64,000 bases of DNA from Herbaspirillum hiltneri N3 (GCF_001267925.1 NZ_CP011409.1:930001-994000), one strand, 5' to 3'. Positions 1 to 8,979 are shown, counted from the first letter of the stretch. Made by a program: numbers and translations. The notes: generated from the letters alone by a model not told the origin.

Positions 1-1
1 T

Positions 2-148
2 CGCTTTGCCGCGAGCGTCGGGCTGGATTTGCCAATGCTCAACAAATCCGATCGGTTGTTTTCCGATATGTTGAAAAACGGCGACGGCGATCTCGACCAC
101 AGCGGCGTGATCCGGGAACTGCGTCGGCGCAATCGGCTTCCTTTGTAA
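2..148 (+). CDS. C-terminal end of a 3-hydroxyisobutyrate-dehydrogenase-like NAD(P) oxidoreductase (5' end outside window)
   Basis: An open frame runs in from the left edge and stops at TAA 146-148, giving 48 residues. The tail reads ASVGLDLPMLNKSDRLF and ends RRRNRLPL. The pattern of a GxxLP segment, then a short helix with an acidic Asp-Gly-Asp turn and a basic end, matches the C-terminal all-alpha domain of beta-hydroxyacid dehydrogenases. In that domain the last helices pack against the dimer partner. The cofactor-binding half is not in the window, so substrate and cofactor cannot be judged. The family call is moderate because only the tail is visible. Confidence 0.6.
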   Translation, partial: RFAASVGLDLPMLNKSDRLFSDMLKNGDGDLDHSGVIRELRRRNRLPL

Positions 149-192
149 TGTGGAGGTATCCAGTGCTGGCCGGTTACGGACTTCTCGAGTCC

Positions 193-864
193 CTATCTCT
201 TTTGTGGTGAAGTGACGGAAGCCGGATTTAATTTTTTGAAGCGGATTGTGTAGAAATACTCCGCCGTTCCTGTGGGTATTCCCAAGAGTGCGTTCATATG
301 TACTTGGGATATTTGCTCACGGATCAAATTTCCATCTTCGTCTTTGTATATCTGATACATCCCGCTGGAATCGTTTTTCCCCCATTCTGAACTACCCGAA
401 TTTTGACTGCGCCCACCCCCAATCAAACGATTGTTCATACAAACAAATTTAGACTTGTCAGTCAGGTCCGTATGATATTCGCCTGCAAGACCGTCGTTGT
501 AGAACATGCTCAGCAAATAAACTCGCTCGCTTATTTGAGTAATTTTTCCATAACGGGGTCGTTCTTGAAAACGGGTGCCCGCCTCTAGCCGATAACCGCG
601 AATCATTTTTGTCCATTCTGTCGAATAGCCAGAAATCGGAAGTGCAGAATCAAGACCATGAGTTCTTCCATATATTTGTTCGTTCTGGTCGCCTTTCAGA
701 AGCGAGGCAATAAACTCATAGTCACCGCTTAAATCGGGACACGGAGAATTTAAGTTAGCTAGAGGGTCAACTCCAGAGGCCGGAGAGCCAGGATAAATTT
801 CCCGGTCGTGCAAACAACCTGACAACCCAATCGCCACAAATATTGGAACCAATAACTTCTTCAT
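193..864 (-). CDS. Hypothetical lipoprotein
   Basis: The protein has 223 residues from the ATG at 864. A longer frame reaches a TTG at 891, but the ATG places the signal peptide MKKLLVPIFVAIGLSGC at the very N-terminus with a good lipobox (LSGC), so I prefer it. The mature part begins near Cys17 and carries a CPDLSGDY segment that I associate with small Burkholderiales lipoproteins of unknown role. There are few Cys residues and no catalytic motif. The gene is visibly more AT-rich than its neighbours, which suggests recent acquisition or relaxed selection. It points toward the oxidoreductase tail. No function is assigned. Confidence 0.7.
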   Translation of the reverse strand: MKKLLVPIFVAIGLSGCLHDREIYPGSPASGVDPLANLNSPCPDLSGDYEFIASLLKGDQNEQIYGRTHGLDSALPISGYSTEWTKMIRGYRLEAGTRFQERPRYGKITQISERVYLLSMFYNDGLAGEYHTDLTDKSKFVCMNNRLIGGGRSQNSGSSEWGKNDSSGMYQIYKDEDGNLIREQISQVHMNALLGIPTGTAEYFYTIRFKKLNPASVTSPQKR

Positions 865-1006
865 TGCTTTTAGACGCTCAATGTATGTCAAGGAAGGAAC
901 AAATTACTGGAGTTTACGCAGGTTCGTCAACGTCAGCTTCCGGCCGGAAGCCGACTTCCTCAAGTCAGTCGGCGTTTCAGTGGTGCGCTCATAATGCTCC
1001 AACGCG

Positions 1007-1906
1007 CTACCAGCGCATGGTCTGCACGAAATCCACGAAGACCCGCAATGGCGCAGGCAGGTAGCGGCGACCGGGATAGTACAGTGAGGGACCGGTGAAA
1101 CTGGGCCACCAGGATTCAAGAAGCGGCTCCAGCTCGCCGCGGTCGATATAGGGTTGCAGCCATTCCTCGAACAGATAGATTACTCCAGCGCCGGCCACAG
1201 CCGAATCGACCGCCAGGTCGGCGGCGGCGCCGAGATTCACGATCAGCGGTCCATCCGTTTCGATTGTCACCGACTTTCCTTTTCGCTCAAAAAACCACTG
1301 CGGCATGAGTCCGCTGGAAAAGCGCCCGCGAAGGCAGAGATGCTTGCGCAGGTCGTCCGGGTGGCGCGGCCTGCCATGCTGCGCGAGATAGGATGGGGAA
1401 GCGGCCAGCGCCATGCGCTGACGGCGGGGGCCGACGGGAATGGCCACCATGTCCTGGTCCATGCCTTCCTCATAGCGGATACCGGCGTCGCAACCCGACT
1501 GAAGCAGTTCAACGAAACGATCCTCCACGATCACTTCCAGGCAGATCTCGGGATAGGCCGCGAGGAATTGAGGGACGATGCGCGGCAATACAAGCTTTGA
1601 GGCGGCCAGGGGGACGTTCAATCGCAATCGCCCGGCGGGCCGGTCGCGAAAACCATTCACCACGTCCAGCGCCGATTCGATCGCCCCCAGCGCCGGCGTC
1701 AGGTGTTCCAGCAGATGCCGGCCGGCATCGGTGGCGGCCACGCTGCGGGTGGTGCGGTTGAGCAGACGCACTCCCAGGCGCGCCTCCAGGCGGCGGACGG
1801 CCTCGCTCAGTTGCGAGGCGCTGGTGCCGGTGATGCGCGCCGCACCGCGGAAGCCGCCGTGCGTGGCGACGGCGACGAAGGCGGCAATGTCTTGCAGATC
1901 AGCCAT
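1007..1906 (-). CDS. LysR-family transcriptional regulator
   Basis: The protein has 299 residues. It has an N-terminal winged helix-turn-helix (about residues 1-60, including ASQLSEAVRRLEARLG and LLNRTTRSV) followed by a periplasmic-binding-protein-like effector domain (about 90-295). The start at 1906 has a GGAG Shine-Dalgarno six bases upstream. An in-frame upstream start at 1939 lacks one and would add 11 non-family residues. It is divergent from the PdxI-like reductase gene, and the 120-bp gap must hold both promoters. By the usual LysR arrangement it probably controls that neighbour and itself, but the effector is unknown. Confidence 0.9.
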   Translation of the reverse strand: MADLQDIAAFVAVATHGGFRGAARITGTSASQLSEAVRRLEARLGVRLLNRTTRSVAATDAGRHLLEHLTPALGAIESALDVVNGFRDRPAGRLRLNVPLAASKLVLPRIVPQFLAAYPEICLEVIVEDRFVELLQSGCDAGIRYEEGMDQDMVAIPVGPRRQRMALAASPSYLAQHGRPRHPDDLRKHLCLRGRFSSGLMPQWFFERKGKSVTIETDGPLIVNLGAAADLAVDSAVAGAGVIYLFEEWLQPYIDRGELEPLLESWWPSFTGPSLYYPGRRYLPAPLRVFVDFVQTMRW

Positions 1907-2026
1907 GGGTTTCTCCGGATTGTCCTGAATTGTGCACAAGCTGTTCTATTGTGCCGGATTGTCGCACAACGTTCCTGCGCTTAGACTGGTTTCACTCACC
2001 TACCTATCAACCGCAAGGAGAAACAG
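1907..2026. promoter_or_regulatory. Divergent promoter region, lysR / pdxI-like gene
   Basis: This 120-bp gap separates two divergently transcribed genes. It contains short LysR-like T-N11-A patches such as TTGTGCACAA (a partial palindrome near 1930-1939) and TTGTCGCACAAC near 1958-1970. These are candidate operators by inspection only, and I could not place a convincing -35/-10 pair. Confidence 0.4.
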
Positions 2027-2899
2027 ATGAACCAGGCCAAACACGCCGGCCATTACAGGATCGGCGACCTCAATGTCACCCGCATGGGCTATGGCGCCAT
2101 GCAGCTGTCCGGTCCGCATGTATTTGGGCCACCCAAGGACCGCCAGCAGGCGATTGCCGTGTTGCGGGCGGCTTTGGATATGGGTGTCGACCATATCGAT
2201 ACCAGCGACTTCTACGGCCCGCACATCACCAACCAGATCATTCGCGACGCCCTGCACCCCTACCGCGACGACCTGACAATCGTCACCAAGATCGGCGCAC
2301 GTCGCGGCGCCGATGCCTCTTGGCAGTCTGCGATGTCGCCCGCCGAGCTGGAGTCCGCCGTGTACGACAATCTGCGCAACCTGGGTCTGGAAGTGATGGA
2401 TGTCGTGAACCTGCGCCTGATGTTCGACGTGGCCGGGCCGGCGGAGGGAGATTTGGAAGAGTCCCTGACAGCGCTGGCGGAGCTGAAGCGCAAGGGCTTG
2501 GTGCGGCATATCGGCCTGAGCAATGCGACGGTCAAACAAATCGCACAGGCGAAGACGATCACCGATATCGTCTGCGTGCAAAACCAGTACAACCTGGCAC
2601 ACCGGGACGACGACGCACTGGTGGCGCAACTGGCAAGCGAAGGTATCGCCTATGTGCCGTTCTTCCCGCTGGGCGGTTTCTCACCGCTGCAGTCTTCCAC
2701 GCTCGAGCGCGTAGCGGCCGAGTGCGGAGCGACACCACTGCAAACCGCGCTGGCCTGGCTGCTGCAGCGTTCGCCCAACATCCTGCTGATCCCGGGAACC
2801 TCTTCGGTCGCTCACCTGCAGCAAAACATCGCCGCCGCAGCAATGAAGCTTTCGCCCGAAGCGGTCGCAGCGCTCGACGGCATTGGTCCGCCGGCCTGA
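2027..2899 (+). CDS. pdxI: Aldo/keto reductase of the PdxI/YdbC type (probable NADPH-dependent pyridoxal reductase)
   Basis: The protein has 290 residues. A strong AAGGAG precedes the ATG at 2027. It is a single (beta/alpha)8 aldo-keto reductase domain with Asp58 (HIDTSD), Tyr63 (FYGP) and Lys88 (VTKIG) of the catalytic tetrad. At the usual His position the sequence is DVVNLRL, with Asn128/Arg130 instead. That change, plus GYGAMQLSGP, TKIGARRG and LLIPGTSSVAHL, closely matches E. coli YdbC, which has been characterised as the pyridoxal reductase PdxI. The likely reaction is NADPH-dependent reduction of pyridoxal to pyridoxine in B6 salvage. Substrate is inferred from family resemblance, and the divergent LysR gene may control it. 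Confidence 0.8.
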   Translation: MNQAKHAGHYRIGDLNVTRMGYGAMQLSGPHVFGPPKDRQQAIAVLRAALDMGVDHIDTSDFYGPHITNQIIRDALHPYRDDLTIVTKIGARRGADASWQSAMSPAELESAVYDNLRNLGLEVMDVVNLRLMFDVAGPAEGDLEESLTALAELKRKGLVRHIGLSNATVKQIAQAKTITDIVCVQNQYNLAHRDDDALVAQLASEGIAYVPFFPLGGFSPLQSSTLERVAAECGATPLQTALAWLLQRSPNILLIPGTSSVAHLQQNIAAAAMKLSPEAVAALDGIGPPA

Positions 2900-3042
2900 G
2901 CTACTCGTTGCTCCGTCACACCGTCTCAGGCGCGGCCTGCGAAGTTCATCGCTCCTGACACCACGCTCTGAGGTCCGATTTTGGCCGATTACAGACTCTA
3001 TCGAGAGATAATGCTAACTATCTCAATGTACATTGTTTTCTC

Positions 3043-3576
3043 ATGAAGATTCTTGCCATTTCTGGGAGCGCGCGCAGCGTTTCCACCAATACTGCTTTAC
3101 TGAAGGCGATGCAAGGCCTGGCCCCCGAAGGTATGACAGTGAAAGTTTTCGATCGGATTGGCTCTCTCCCCGTATTTTCGCCTGATCTTGAGGCAGAAAA
3201 TACGCCTGCAGCAATACAAGTCCTGATCGCGCAGGTGGCTCAAGCTGATGGCGTCATCATCTCAAGCCCGGAGTACGTCCGCGCCATCCCCGGTGGTATG
3301 AAAAATGTCATCGATTGGATGGTCTCGCGAGCCGAAATCATCGGCAAGCCTATCGCTTTAGTTCACGCCTCTCATCGTGGGGAAGACATGTTGGCCTCAA
3401 TGCGATTGGTCTTGTCGACCGTTAGCAATCGGTTCTTGGATCGACATTTTCTTCAGCTTCCTCTGGTGGGGAAGTCACCGGAAGAGGTTGCCACGTTGGT
3501 AATGCAACCTGAATTCAGAATGCAAGTGATCGAATTCTTGCGAGGATTCTCGGACGAGATTGCCCGATGTCAGTAG
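3043..3576 (+). CDS. NADPH-dependent FMN reductase-like flavoprotein
   Basis: The protein has 177 residues and a flavodoxin-like fold. The N-terminal phosphate-binding loop reads SGSARSVSTN (residues 7-16), and the flavin-contacting segment SSPEYVRAIPGGMKNVIDW lies in the middle. Both are typical of the NADPH-dependent FMN reductase family (SsuE, ChrR, ArsH relatives). It probably reduces FMN, quinones or xenobiotics in the cytoplasm. Base composition is less GC-rich than flanking genes and no good Shine-Dalgarno precedes the ATG (TTGTTTTCTC), which suggests acquired DNA or weak translation. No operon partner is on the same strand. Confidence 0.85.
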   Translation: MKILAISGSARSVSTNTALLKAMQGLAPEGMTVKVFDRIGSLPVFSPDLEAENTPAAIQVLIAQVAQADGVIISSPEYVRAIPGGMKNVIDWMVSRAEIIGKPIALVHASHRGEDMLASMRLVLSTVSNRFLDRHFLQLPLVGKSPEEVATLVMQPEFRMQVIEFLRGFSDEIARCQ

Positions 3577-3622
3577 CTGGCCGATAGCTGATGTGCTTCT
3601 CCGGTGAAGCAGAAAGATTTAT

Positions 3623-4870
3623 CTATTCTTGTTCCAGAGAAGAAAAATGCAGCAACCTGGTTTCTCGCCGGGCTCGGTAGCGGCGCCACCAGATCAGCAC
3701 GCCCGTGGCAGAGAGCATGGCGACGATAATTCCAGCCAGACTAATCAGAATTTTCAACGGCCAACTCCAGATCGCAGCCATGTGGATACTGGTGATCCAC
3801 GTGCGGATGGTGTCTCCGGGAGCGCCGCCGGTTGGCAGCCAGACGGCTAGCTGTGCACCGGTGCCGGCATCGAAATATACCTGAGTGCTGCCGGCCCTCT
3901 GGCGCAGATCAAGACTGCTTCGGACATCGTAGCGATAGATGCCGAGCCCACTGTCATAGGCAAGCATGTCCTCGCGCTGGATGGTGAAGTTGTGGCGGTC
4001 CGCCAGTGCCGACATCAGTACGCGTCCGCGCGCTCGCGCCTTCTCCCAATCCAGCGCGGGGACCATGTTTCTCAAAGACGGGCGTGACAACAAGGCTTCT
4101 TCGGACTGTGCGCCGAATAGCTTTTTCATCACCGGATCGTAGACTTCGGACAGGTTGAAGGCCACGCTACTCCAGGCCAGCAATAGGAGCAGAACCCAAA
4201 ACCACAAGGCTGCCGCCCGATGCAGGTCGAAGTGAAGTTTGTATCCGCGTGCGTCCTGACGAATCTTCCACGCTGGCGTCCAGCGTGCCAGCCACGGTTT
4301 CCTGGCGACGCGCTTTGGCGGTGGCGGGAGCGTGAGAAATAGGCCGACCAGACAATCGACAGTCCACAGCAGCGCGATGAAACCGAAGAGATAGGTTCCC
4401 ACTACGCCCATCGCCATCGACTGATGCAGACGGTAGATGAAGGGCATGATGCTCTCGGCGCTCCAACTCGGGCGCCCCCATTTTCTAGTCCCCAGGATCT
4501 CGCCCGTGTAAGGGTTGATCATGACCTCGTCGAAATCCAGTACTGCGCGTTCGCCGGTGACGGGACTTACACGACCCTTCACTCTGAAAGTCACGCTGCG
4601 CGCCGGCATGCTGCGCAAGGGGGTATGCGTGATATCGGCCGCGGGCAGGCGTGACAGGATGATTCGCCGCAGCTGCAGGCCGTCCAGGAGTACAGCCCCC
4701 GGCGTCGGAGCCGCCACTCGGAATAGTCTGGGAGCCAGCCAGGCTTCCAATTCGTCATTCCATGCGAGAGCGCTTCCCGTCAGGCCGGCAAGGGTAAGAA
4801 ATCCGGCAATCACCAGCCCGACATAACGATGCAGGAGCAAGGCCCCTTGGCGTGCTGAGAAAAGCTTCAT
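3623..4870 (-). CDS. PepSY-associated membrane protein (siderophore/iron-uptake associated)
   Basis: The protein has 415 residues. An N-terminal membrane segment (HRYVGLVIAGFLTLAGLTGSAL, about 14-35) is followed by a periplasmic PepSY-like region, two central membrane segments (about 155-180 and 210-230), another extracytoplasmic region and a last segment (about 360-385, ending TGVLIWWRR). This is the PepSY_TM architecture seen in proteins such as PiuB/FegA that accompany TonB-dependent receptors. Such proteins are thought to reduce iron or help release it from siderophores in the periplasm or inner membrane. It starts 26 bases after the receptor stop, so it is probably the last gene of the fecI-fecR-receptor operon. 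Confidence 0.85.
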   Translation of the reverse strand: MKLFSARQGALLLHRYVGLVIAGFLTLAGLTGSALAWNDELEAWLAPRLFRVAAPTPGAVLLDGLQLRRIILSRLPAADITHTPLRSMPARSVTFRVKGRVSPVTGERAVLDFDEVMINPYTGEILGTRKWGRPSWSAESIMPFIYRLHQSMAMGVVGTYLFGFIALLWTVDCLVGLFLTLPPPPKRVARKPWLARWTPAWKIRQDARGYKLHFDLHRAAALWFWVLLLLLAWSSVAFNLSEVYDPVMKKLFGAQSEEALLSRPSLRNMVPALDWEKARARGRVLMSALADRHNFTIQREDMLAYDSGLGIYRYDVRSSLDLRQRAGSTQVYFDAGTGAQLAVWLPTGGAPGDTIRTWITSIHMAAIWSWPLKILISLAGIIVAMLSATGVLIWWRRYRARRETRLLHFSSLEQE

Positions 4871-4895
4871 GGCAGCAACCGACGGCTGTTGGCGT

Positions 4896-7322
4896 TCAGA
4901 ATCGGTAGCTGGCGCTGGCTACGATAGTCCGCGGCTGACCGTAAGTGCAGGAACGGCCAAAGCAGGGCGAAGGCACGTAAAGGCGGTTTGCCAGGTTGGT
5001 GGCATTGATGGCGTAGCGCCAGCGGTCCCTCTCGTAAGCCACCATGGCGTCTACCAGTGCGTAGGCGGGTTGGTCCGGCAGGCCGCTGGCATTGCCCGGG
5101 CGGCCGCCGATGTAGCGCACGCCCGCGCCGGCGCGCAGGTTTGGCAGGCCGAAAATGCTGAAGCGGTAGTCCATCCACAGCGATACAGTGGAGCGCGGCA
5201 CGCCGACGAAGGTGGCGCCGATTTCGGCCGGATTGTTGCTCTTGGTGGTCTCGGCGCTGATCAGCGAATAGGCTGCCGAGATATTCAGATTTTTGGTGAG
5301 AGCGCCCTTGGCTTCCAGTTCGACGCCGCGCGAGCGCACTTCGCCGGTCTGTACCGAAAAGTTGTCCGGATCGACGGGATCGGGCGTTTGCACATTGCTT
5401 TGCGTGAGTTGGTAGATCGCAGCACTCAAAAGCAGTTTCTTGTCTGGCGTCTGGTAGCGCAAGCCCACTTCGTATTGTTCGCCACGGGTGGGTTTGAACG
5501 CGTTGCGCAGGCGATCGAAGCCTTCTTCGGGGGCAAACGACTGGCTGAAACTGACATAGGGCGACAGGCCGTTGTTGGCCAGGTACACCAAGCCGGCGCG
5601 GCCGGAGAATGCCTTGTCGGTCTGGACGATTCCATCCGGGTTGTTCAACAGGTCGCGGTCTTCCAGCCGGGTCCAATCCTGGCGGCCACCCACCAGCAGC
5701 ACCCATTTGTCGGCGATTTTGAGCTGGTCCTGCAGGTAGAGGCCAGTGCCGCTTTGTTTCAGGCGCCATTTGTCGGTGTCGGTGGCGGAGCCAAACGGCT
5801 GACCATACACCGGGTTGTACATGTCGATGTCCGTGAAGGTGGTATTGGCGCGATCACTGGTATGACGCTGAGTCAGGTAGTCGACACCCAGCAATACCTT
5901 GTGCGCGACAGGCCCCGTGTCGAAGCTGTATTCCAGATTGGTATCGGCGGTGACCGCTTCGGTGCTATCCAGGAACGCGCGGCCGCGACGGCTGACGGTC
6001 CGCAAGTCGGTTCCCACCCCAGTGATCTGATAGTACTTGTAGTCGAGCGAAGAAGTGAAATAACGCAGGCTCTGACGGAACTTCAATGTATCGCTGAAGG
6101 CGTGTTCGAAGATGCTACTGACTGTTTTCTGGGTGTTGTCGAACAGGTTGAACGAGGGCTCGCCGAGATAGCGATCTCCCGGAAGCTGGCCATTCGGATT
6201 GAACAGCAACGTGCCCTGGCGCGGCAGCGGCCCATTGTCGGTGGTCTTGCTGTGCTGATAGCTGGACAGCAATGTCAGCGACGTTGCCGCAGAAGGACTC
6301 CAGGTCAGGGCGGCCGCCAGGTAGGTACGGTCGTTTTTGCCGAAGTCCGCAAAACTGTCGGCCTTGCGTTCCAGTGCGGTCAGCCGATAGGTCAATTCGC
6401 CGGCGTCATCGAGCGGACCGCTGATGTCGCCGGAGATCTGCTTACGGTTGTGGTTGCCGTATTCGACGTTGATCTCCCGCAGGGATTCAGCGGTGGGACG
6501 CTTGGTGATCGCATTGATCAGACCGCCCGGGGCTGCGGTACCGTACAGGATTGACGAAGCCCCCTTGAGCACCTCCACGTGCTCCAGGCCATACACTTCC
6601 TGTGCACCGTTATAGACATTGGGCTGGTACTTCATGCCATCGCGCAGGATGCCACCGGAATAGGGTTGCACTTCAAAGCCGCGGATGAAGAAGGATTCTG
6701 AGGTCATGACCCCATAAGATCCCTGTTCCGCGGACACGCCGGCTGTATAGCCGAGTGCATCTTGCAGCGTGCGCGCGCCGGTGGTGGTGATCTGGTCGCT
6801 GGTCACCACGGAAATGGACTGGGGAATCTCTTCGATGGGAGTATCGGTCTTGGTCGCCGTGGCTGTCCGCTTGGCGGCGTAGCCGTTGACGTGGCTGGTG
6901 GCTGTTTCCGCCGCACCGTGCACAGTCACCAGGGGCAAGGGCGCGTCGGCTCGGCTGCTGCCGGCGGCAGCTTTTTGCACGATGAAGCTGCCGTCTTCCT
7001 GGCGCACCGCGACCAGGCCGCTGCCCGCCAGCCCCTGCGCAAGCCCTTCCGCAGCCGTGCGAGTGCCGTTGATGCCTGGGCTTTGCAAGCCTTGAGTGAG
7101 TTCGTTGGAAAAGGACAGCATGATGCCGGCGTCGCTGCCGAATTGCTTCAGTACGCTGGTCAACGGGCCGGGCGCGACGCGATAGCTGCGGGTGATTTCC
7201 TGTTGCTGGGCATATGCGGGCAACGACGCCAGCAGCGCTGCAATCGCATGCGCGACGGCATGCGCCAGGATGGTTTGCCGGGAGGTGCTGCGCGCCGTCG
7301 ACGATGTTGCTCTCTTGATCAT
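4896..7322 (-). CDS. TonB-dependent siderophore receptor with N-terminal signalling (STN) domain
   Basis: The protein has 808 residues. A signal peptide (about 1-39, ending PAYAQ) precedes an STN/secretin-TonB signalling domain (about 45-115, YRVAPGPLTSVLKQFG), a TonB-box and plug region (about 150-290, with IEEIPQSISVVT and GAPGGLIN-type motifs), and a 22-strand beta-barrel ending in aromatic Phe (ASASYRF). The STN domain marks it as a transducer that talks to FecR in the periplasm when ligand binds. The likely ligand is a ferric siderophore, unidentified. AGGGGAAA lies before the ATG. The gene sits between fecR and the PepSY gene in one operon. Confidence 0.95.
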   Translation of the reverse strand: MIKRATSSTARSTSRQTILAHAVAHAIAALLASLPAYAQQQEITRSYRVAPGPLTSVLKQFGSDAGIMLSFSNELTQGLQSPGINGTRTAAEGLAQGLAGSGLVAVRQEDGSFIVQKAAAGSSRADAPLPLVTVHGAAETATSHVNGYAAKRTATATKTDTPIEEIPQSISVVTSDQITTTGARTLQDALGYTAGVSAEQGSYGVMTSESFFIRGFEVQPYSGGILRDGMKYQPNVYNGAQEVYGLEHVEVLKGASSILYGTAAPGGLINAITKRPTAESLREINVEYGNHNRKQISGDISGPLDDAGELTYRLTALERKADSFADFGKNDRTYLAAALTWSPSAATSLTLLSSYQHSKTTDNGPLPRQGTLLFNPNGQLPGDRYLGEPSFNLFDNTQKTVSSIFEHAFSDTLKFRQSLRYFTSSLDYKYYQITGVGTDLRTVSRRGRAFLDSTEAVTADTNLEYSFDTGPVAHKVLLGVDYLTQRHTSDRANTTFTDIDMYNPVYGQPFGSATDTDKWRLKQSGTGLYLQDQLKIADKWVLLVGGRQDWTRLEDRDLLNNPDGIVQTDKAFSGRAGLVYLANNGLSPYVSFSQSFAPEEGFDRLRNAFKPTRGEQYEVGLRYQTPDKKLLLSAAIYQLTQSNVQTPDPVDPDNFSVQTGEVRSRGVELEAKGALTKNLNISAAYSLISAETTKSNNPAEIGATFVGVPRSTVSLWMDYRFSIFGLPNLRAGAGVRYIGGRPGNASGLPDQPAYALVDAMVAYERDRWRYAINATNLANRLYVPSPCFGRSCTYGQPRTIVASASYRF

Positions 7323-7335
7323 GGTCTTGTTTCCC

Positions 7336-7380
7336 CTGAAGTTGAATGAAGATGTGCTCTTATCTTCATTGCCCCTTCAG
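7336..7380. promoter_or_regulatory. Inverted repeat between fecR and the receptor gene
   Basis: AATGAAGAT at 7345-7353 pairs perfectly with ATCTTCATT at 7362-7370 across an 8-base loop, and outer CTGAA/TTCAG arms at 7336-7340 and 7376-7380 can extend it. It lies 14-58 bases upstream of the receptor start. It could be an operator, an mRNA hairpin controlling the receptor, or part of a FecI-dependent promoter region. There is no T-tract on the minus strand to make it a terminator. Confidence 0.45.
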
Positions 7381-7418
7381 AAAGGGAAAGGGATCAAACG
7401 GCGAGAAAATTTTTTGTC

Positions 7419-8414
7419 CTATGCGCCATTGCCACGCGGACGGACGGTAACCCAGTAGCGTGTCAGGTAAGCGATGTCCACCGGAAACACCCTCGTCAGC
7501 ATCAATAACACCTTGTCGGTATCCGCCAGAGGATAAGTTCCTGTCACCTTCAGTTGGCCAATTGCGTCATCACAGTTGATCCACCCGCTGCGATAGCGCG
7601 CCAGCTCCGCGACGAAGTCCGAAAGCGGCATGTCCTCCACTACCAGCATGCCGCGAGTCCACGCTGCGGCATGCGCCGGAGCGACACTGAGCGGACCGAT
7701 ATCGCGAGTGCTGAATTCCAGTGCACTGCCGGCGGACAGCACTCGGGTCCCGCCCAACGCCGGACGTACTTCAACCGCGCCTTCATAGACCGCAACACTG
7801 CTGCGTTCAGCTTCGGTCTTGTGTACCGTGAAGCGCGTGCCCAAAGCCTGCAGCTCCCCATCCGGGGTCTCCACCAGAAAAGGACGATAAGGTGTCGCAT
7901 CGGTGACGTTCTCGTGCGCTGTGGAGATCATGATTTCGCCGCTCATCAGGCGTATCCGCCGCTCCTTGCCGCTGAATTCGACCTTGACCGTCGAGCGCGT
8001 ATTGAGCGCCAGTTGGCTGCCGTCTTCGAGAGTGACGGTGCGTATTTCTCCCGCACGGGTGACATGATCGGCGCGCCAGGTGCGCCAGGGAAGGATCTGT
8101 TCCACACTCAGGGCAGCGGTGCCGGCAAACAGGAGAATGGCCACCATCTTGACGGCGCGACGTCGCTCCAGCGAGTCTTTGGCGGTCAACGCTGCCCGTG
8201 CCAGCGACGGCTGCAAGGTATTCATTCGGTCGCCGAAGGCTTCTACCTTTTGCCAGGCCAATTCATGTTCGGGATGGGCTTGCCGCCACCGTTGCCAGTT
8301 GCGGCGAGTGTCGTCAGTCACCGTTTCGGATTGCAACTCCAGCAGCCATTCGATTGCCTGCTGTTTTACCAGGGGCGATAAGGTGACGGGGCGGGAAACG
8401 TCAGGATTACTCAT
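7419..8414 (-). CDS. fecR: FecR-type anti-sigma/sigma regulator
   Basis: The protein has 331 residues from the ATG at 8414; a TTG six bases upstream is less likely. The cytoplasmic N-terminal DUF4880-like part (about 12-60, AIEWLLELQ and HPEHELAWQKVEAF) binds the ECF sigma factor. One membrane segment follows (about 88-105, VKMVAILLFAGTAALSV). The periplasmic FecR domain is at about 118-215 (VTLEDGSQLALNTRSTVKVEF), with a C-terminal DUF4974-like domain to the end. It relays occupancy of the receptor STN domain to FecI. It starts 18 bases after the fecI stop, so the two are co-transcribed. Confidence 0.93.
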   Translation of the reverse strand: MSNPDVSRPVTLSPLVKQQAIEWLLELQSETVTDDTRRNWQRWRQAHPEHELAWQKVEAFGDRMNTLQPSLARAALTAKDSLERRRAVKMVAILLFAGTAALSVEQILPWRTWRADHVTRAGEIRTVTLEDGSQLALNTRSTVKVEFSGKERRIRLMSGEIMISTAHENVTDATPYRPFLVETPDGELQALGTRFTVHKTEAERSSVAVYEGAVEVRPALGGTRVLSAGSALEFSTRDIGPLSVAPAHAAAWTRGMLVVEDMPLSDFVAELARYRSGWINCDDAIGQLKVTGTYPLADTDKVLLMLTRVFPVDIAYLTRYWVTVRPRGNGA

Positions 8415-8432
8415 GATCAACGAAGCGAACGA

Positions 8433-8942
8433 TCAAGCCGTCGCTTCCTCCCAGAAGCAACATTGCTCCAGCGCGCGGGCGATGTGCCGCTTGACGGTCG
8501 GCACTGAAATGTTCAGCCGTTCTGCAATTTCGGTTTGACGCAGGCCCTCAAGCTGGGACAGCAGGAAGGCTTCCTTCGTGAGCGCCGGCAAAACGCCTAG
8601 CATGCGATCAAGCGCCACCAGGGTTTCCAGCATGATCATGCGCGATTCAGGCGAAGGCGCGTGGGCCTCCGGCATGAGCGCCAGCGCGTCCAGATAGGAA
8701 CGCTCTATCTCCTGGCGGCGACGCAGGTTAGCGACTATGCCCTGGGCGATGGTGGTGAGCAGTGCGCGCGGTTCTTTGACGCGGAAGTCGTCATTCTTCA
8801 GCAAGATCCGCATGAAGGCATCTTGGGCCAGGTCGGCAGCGTCGAACGCATTGCCCAAGCGCTTGTGCAACCAGCCGAGCAGCCAGCGGTGATGATCGCG
8901 ATACATCGCTCCCAGCGTGGCACCCATCTCGTTTGAAGACAT
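8433..8942 (-). CDS. fecI: ECF sigma factor, FecI family (iron starvation sigma)
   Basis: The protein has 169 residues, the usual size. Sigma region 2 spans about 11-78 (DAADLAQDAFMRIL), and region 4 about 110-160 carries a helix-turn-helix (LRQTEIAERLNISVPTVKRHIARAL). It directs RNA polymerase to the receptor gene when the receptor-FecR pathway is active. GAGGGGAAG lies just before the ATG. A probable Fur box sits 38-56 bases upstream of the start, which fits Fur repression of fecI-fecR under iron sufficiency. It is the first gene of fecI-fecR-receptor-PepSY. Confidence 0.95.
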   Translation of the reverse strand: MSSNEMGATLGAMYRDHHRWLLGWLHKRLGNAFDAADLAQDAFMRILLKNDDFRVKEPRALLTTIAQGIVANLRRRQEIERSYLDALALMPEAHAPSPESRMIMLETLVALDRMLGVLPALTKEAFLLSQLEGLRQTEIAERLNISVPTVKRHIARALEQCCFWEEATA

Positions 8943-8979
8943 CTTCCCCTCGCATTATTCGATAGGGGAGATTTTAACT

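Noticed and set aside
936..951. 16-bp palindrome GCTTCCGGCCGGAAGC downstream of the LysR gene
   Set aside because: It has no T-tract on either strand and no second copy that I noticed, so I did not call it a terminator or operator.
4869..6554. 561-codon open frame antisense to the TonB receptor gene
   Set aside because: The receptor on the opposite strand has a signal peptide, STN, plug and barrel; the antisense frame has none of these.
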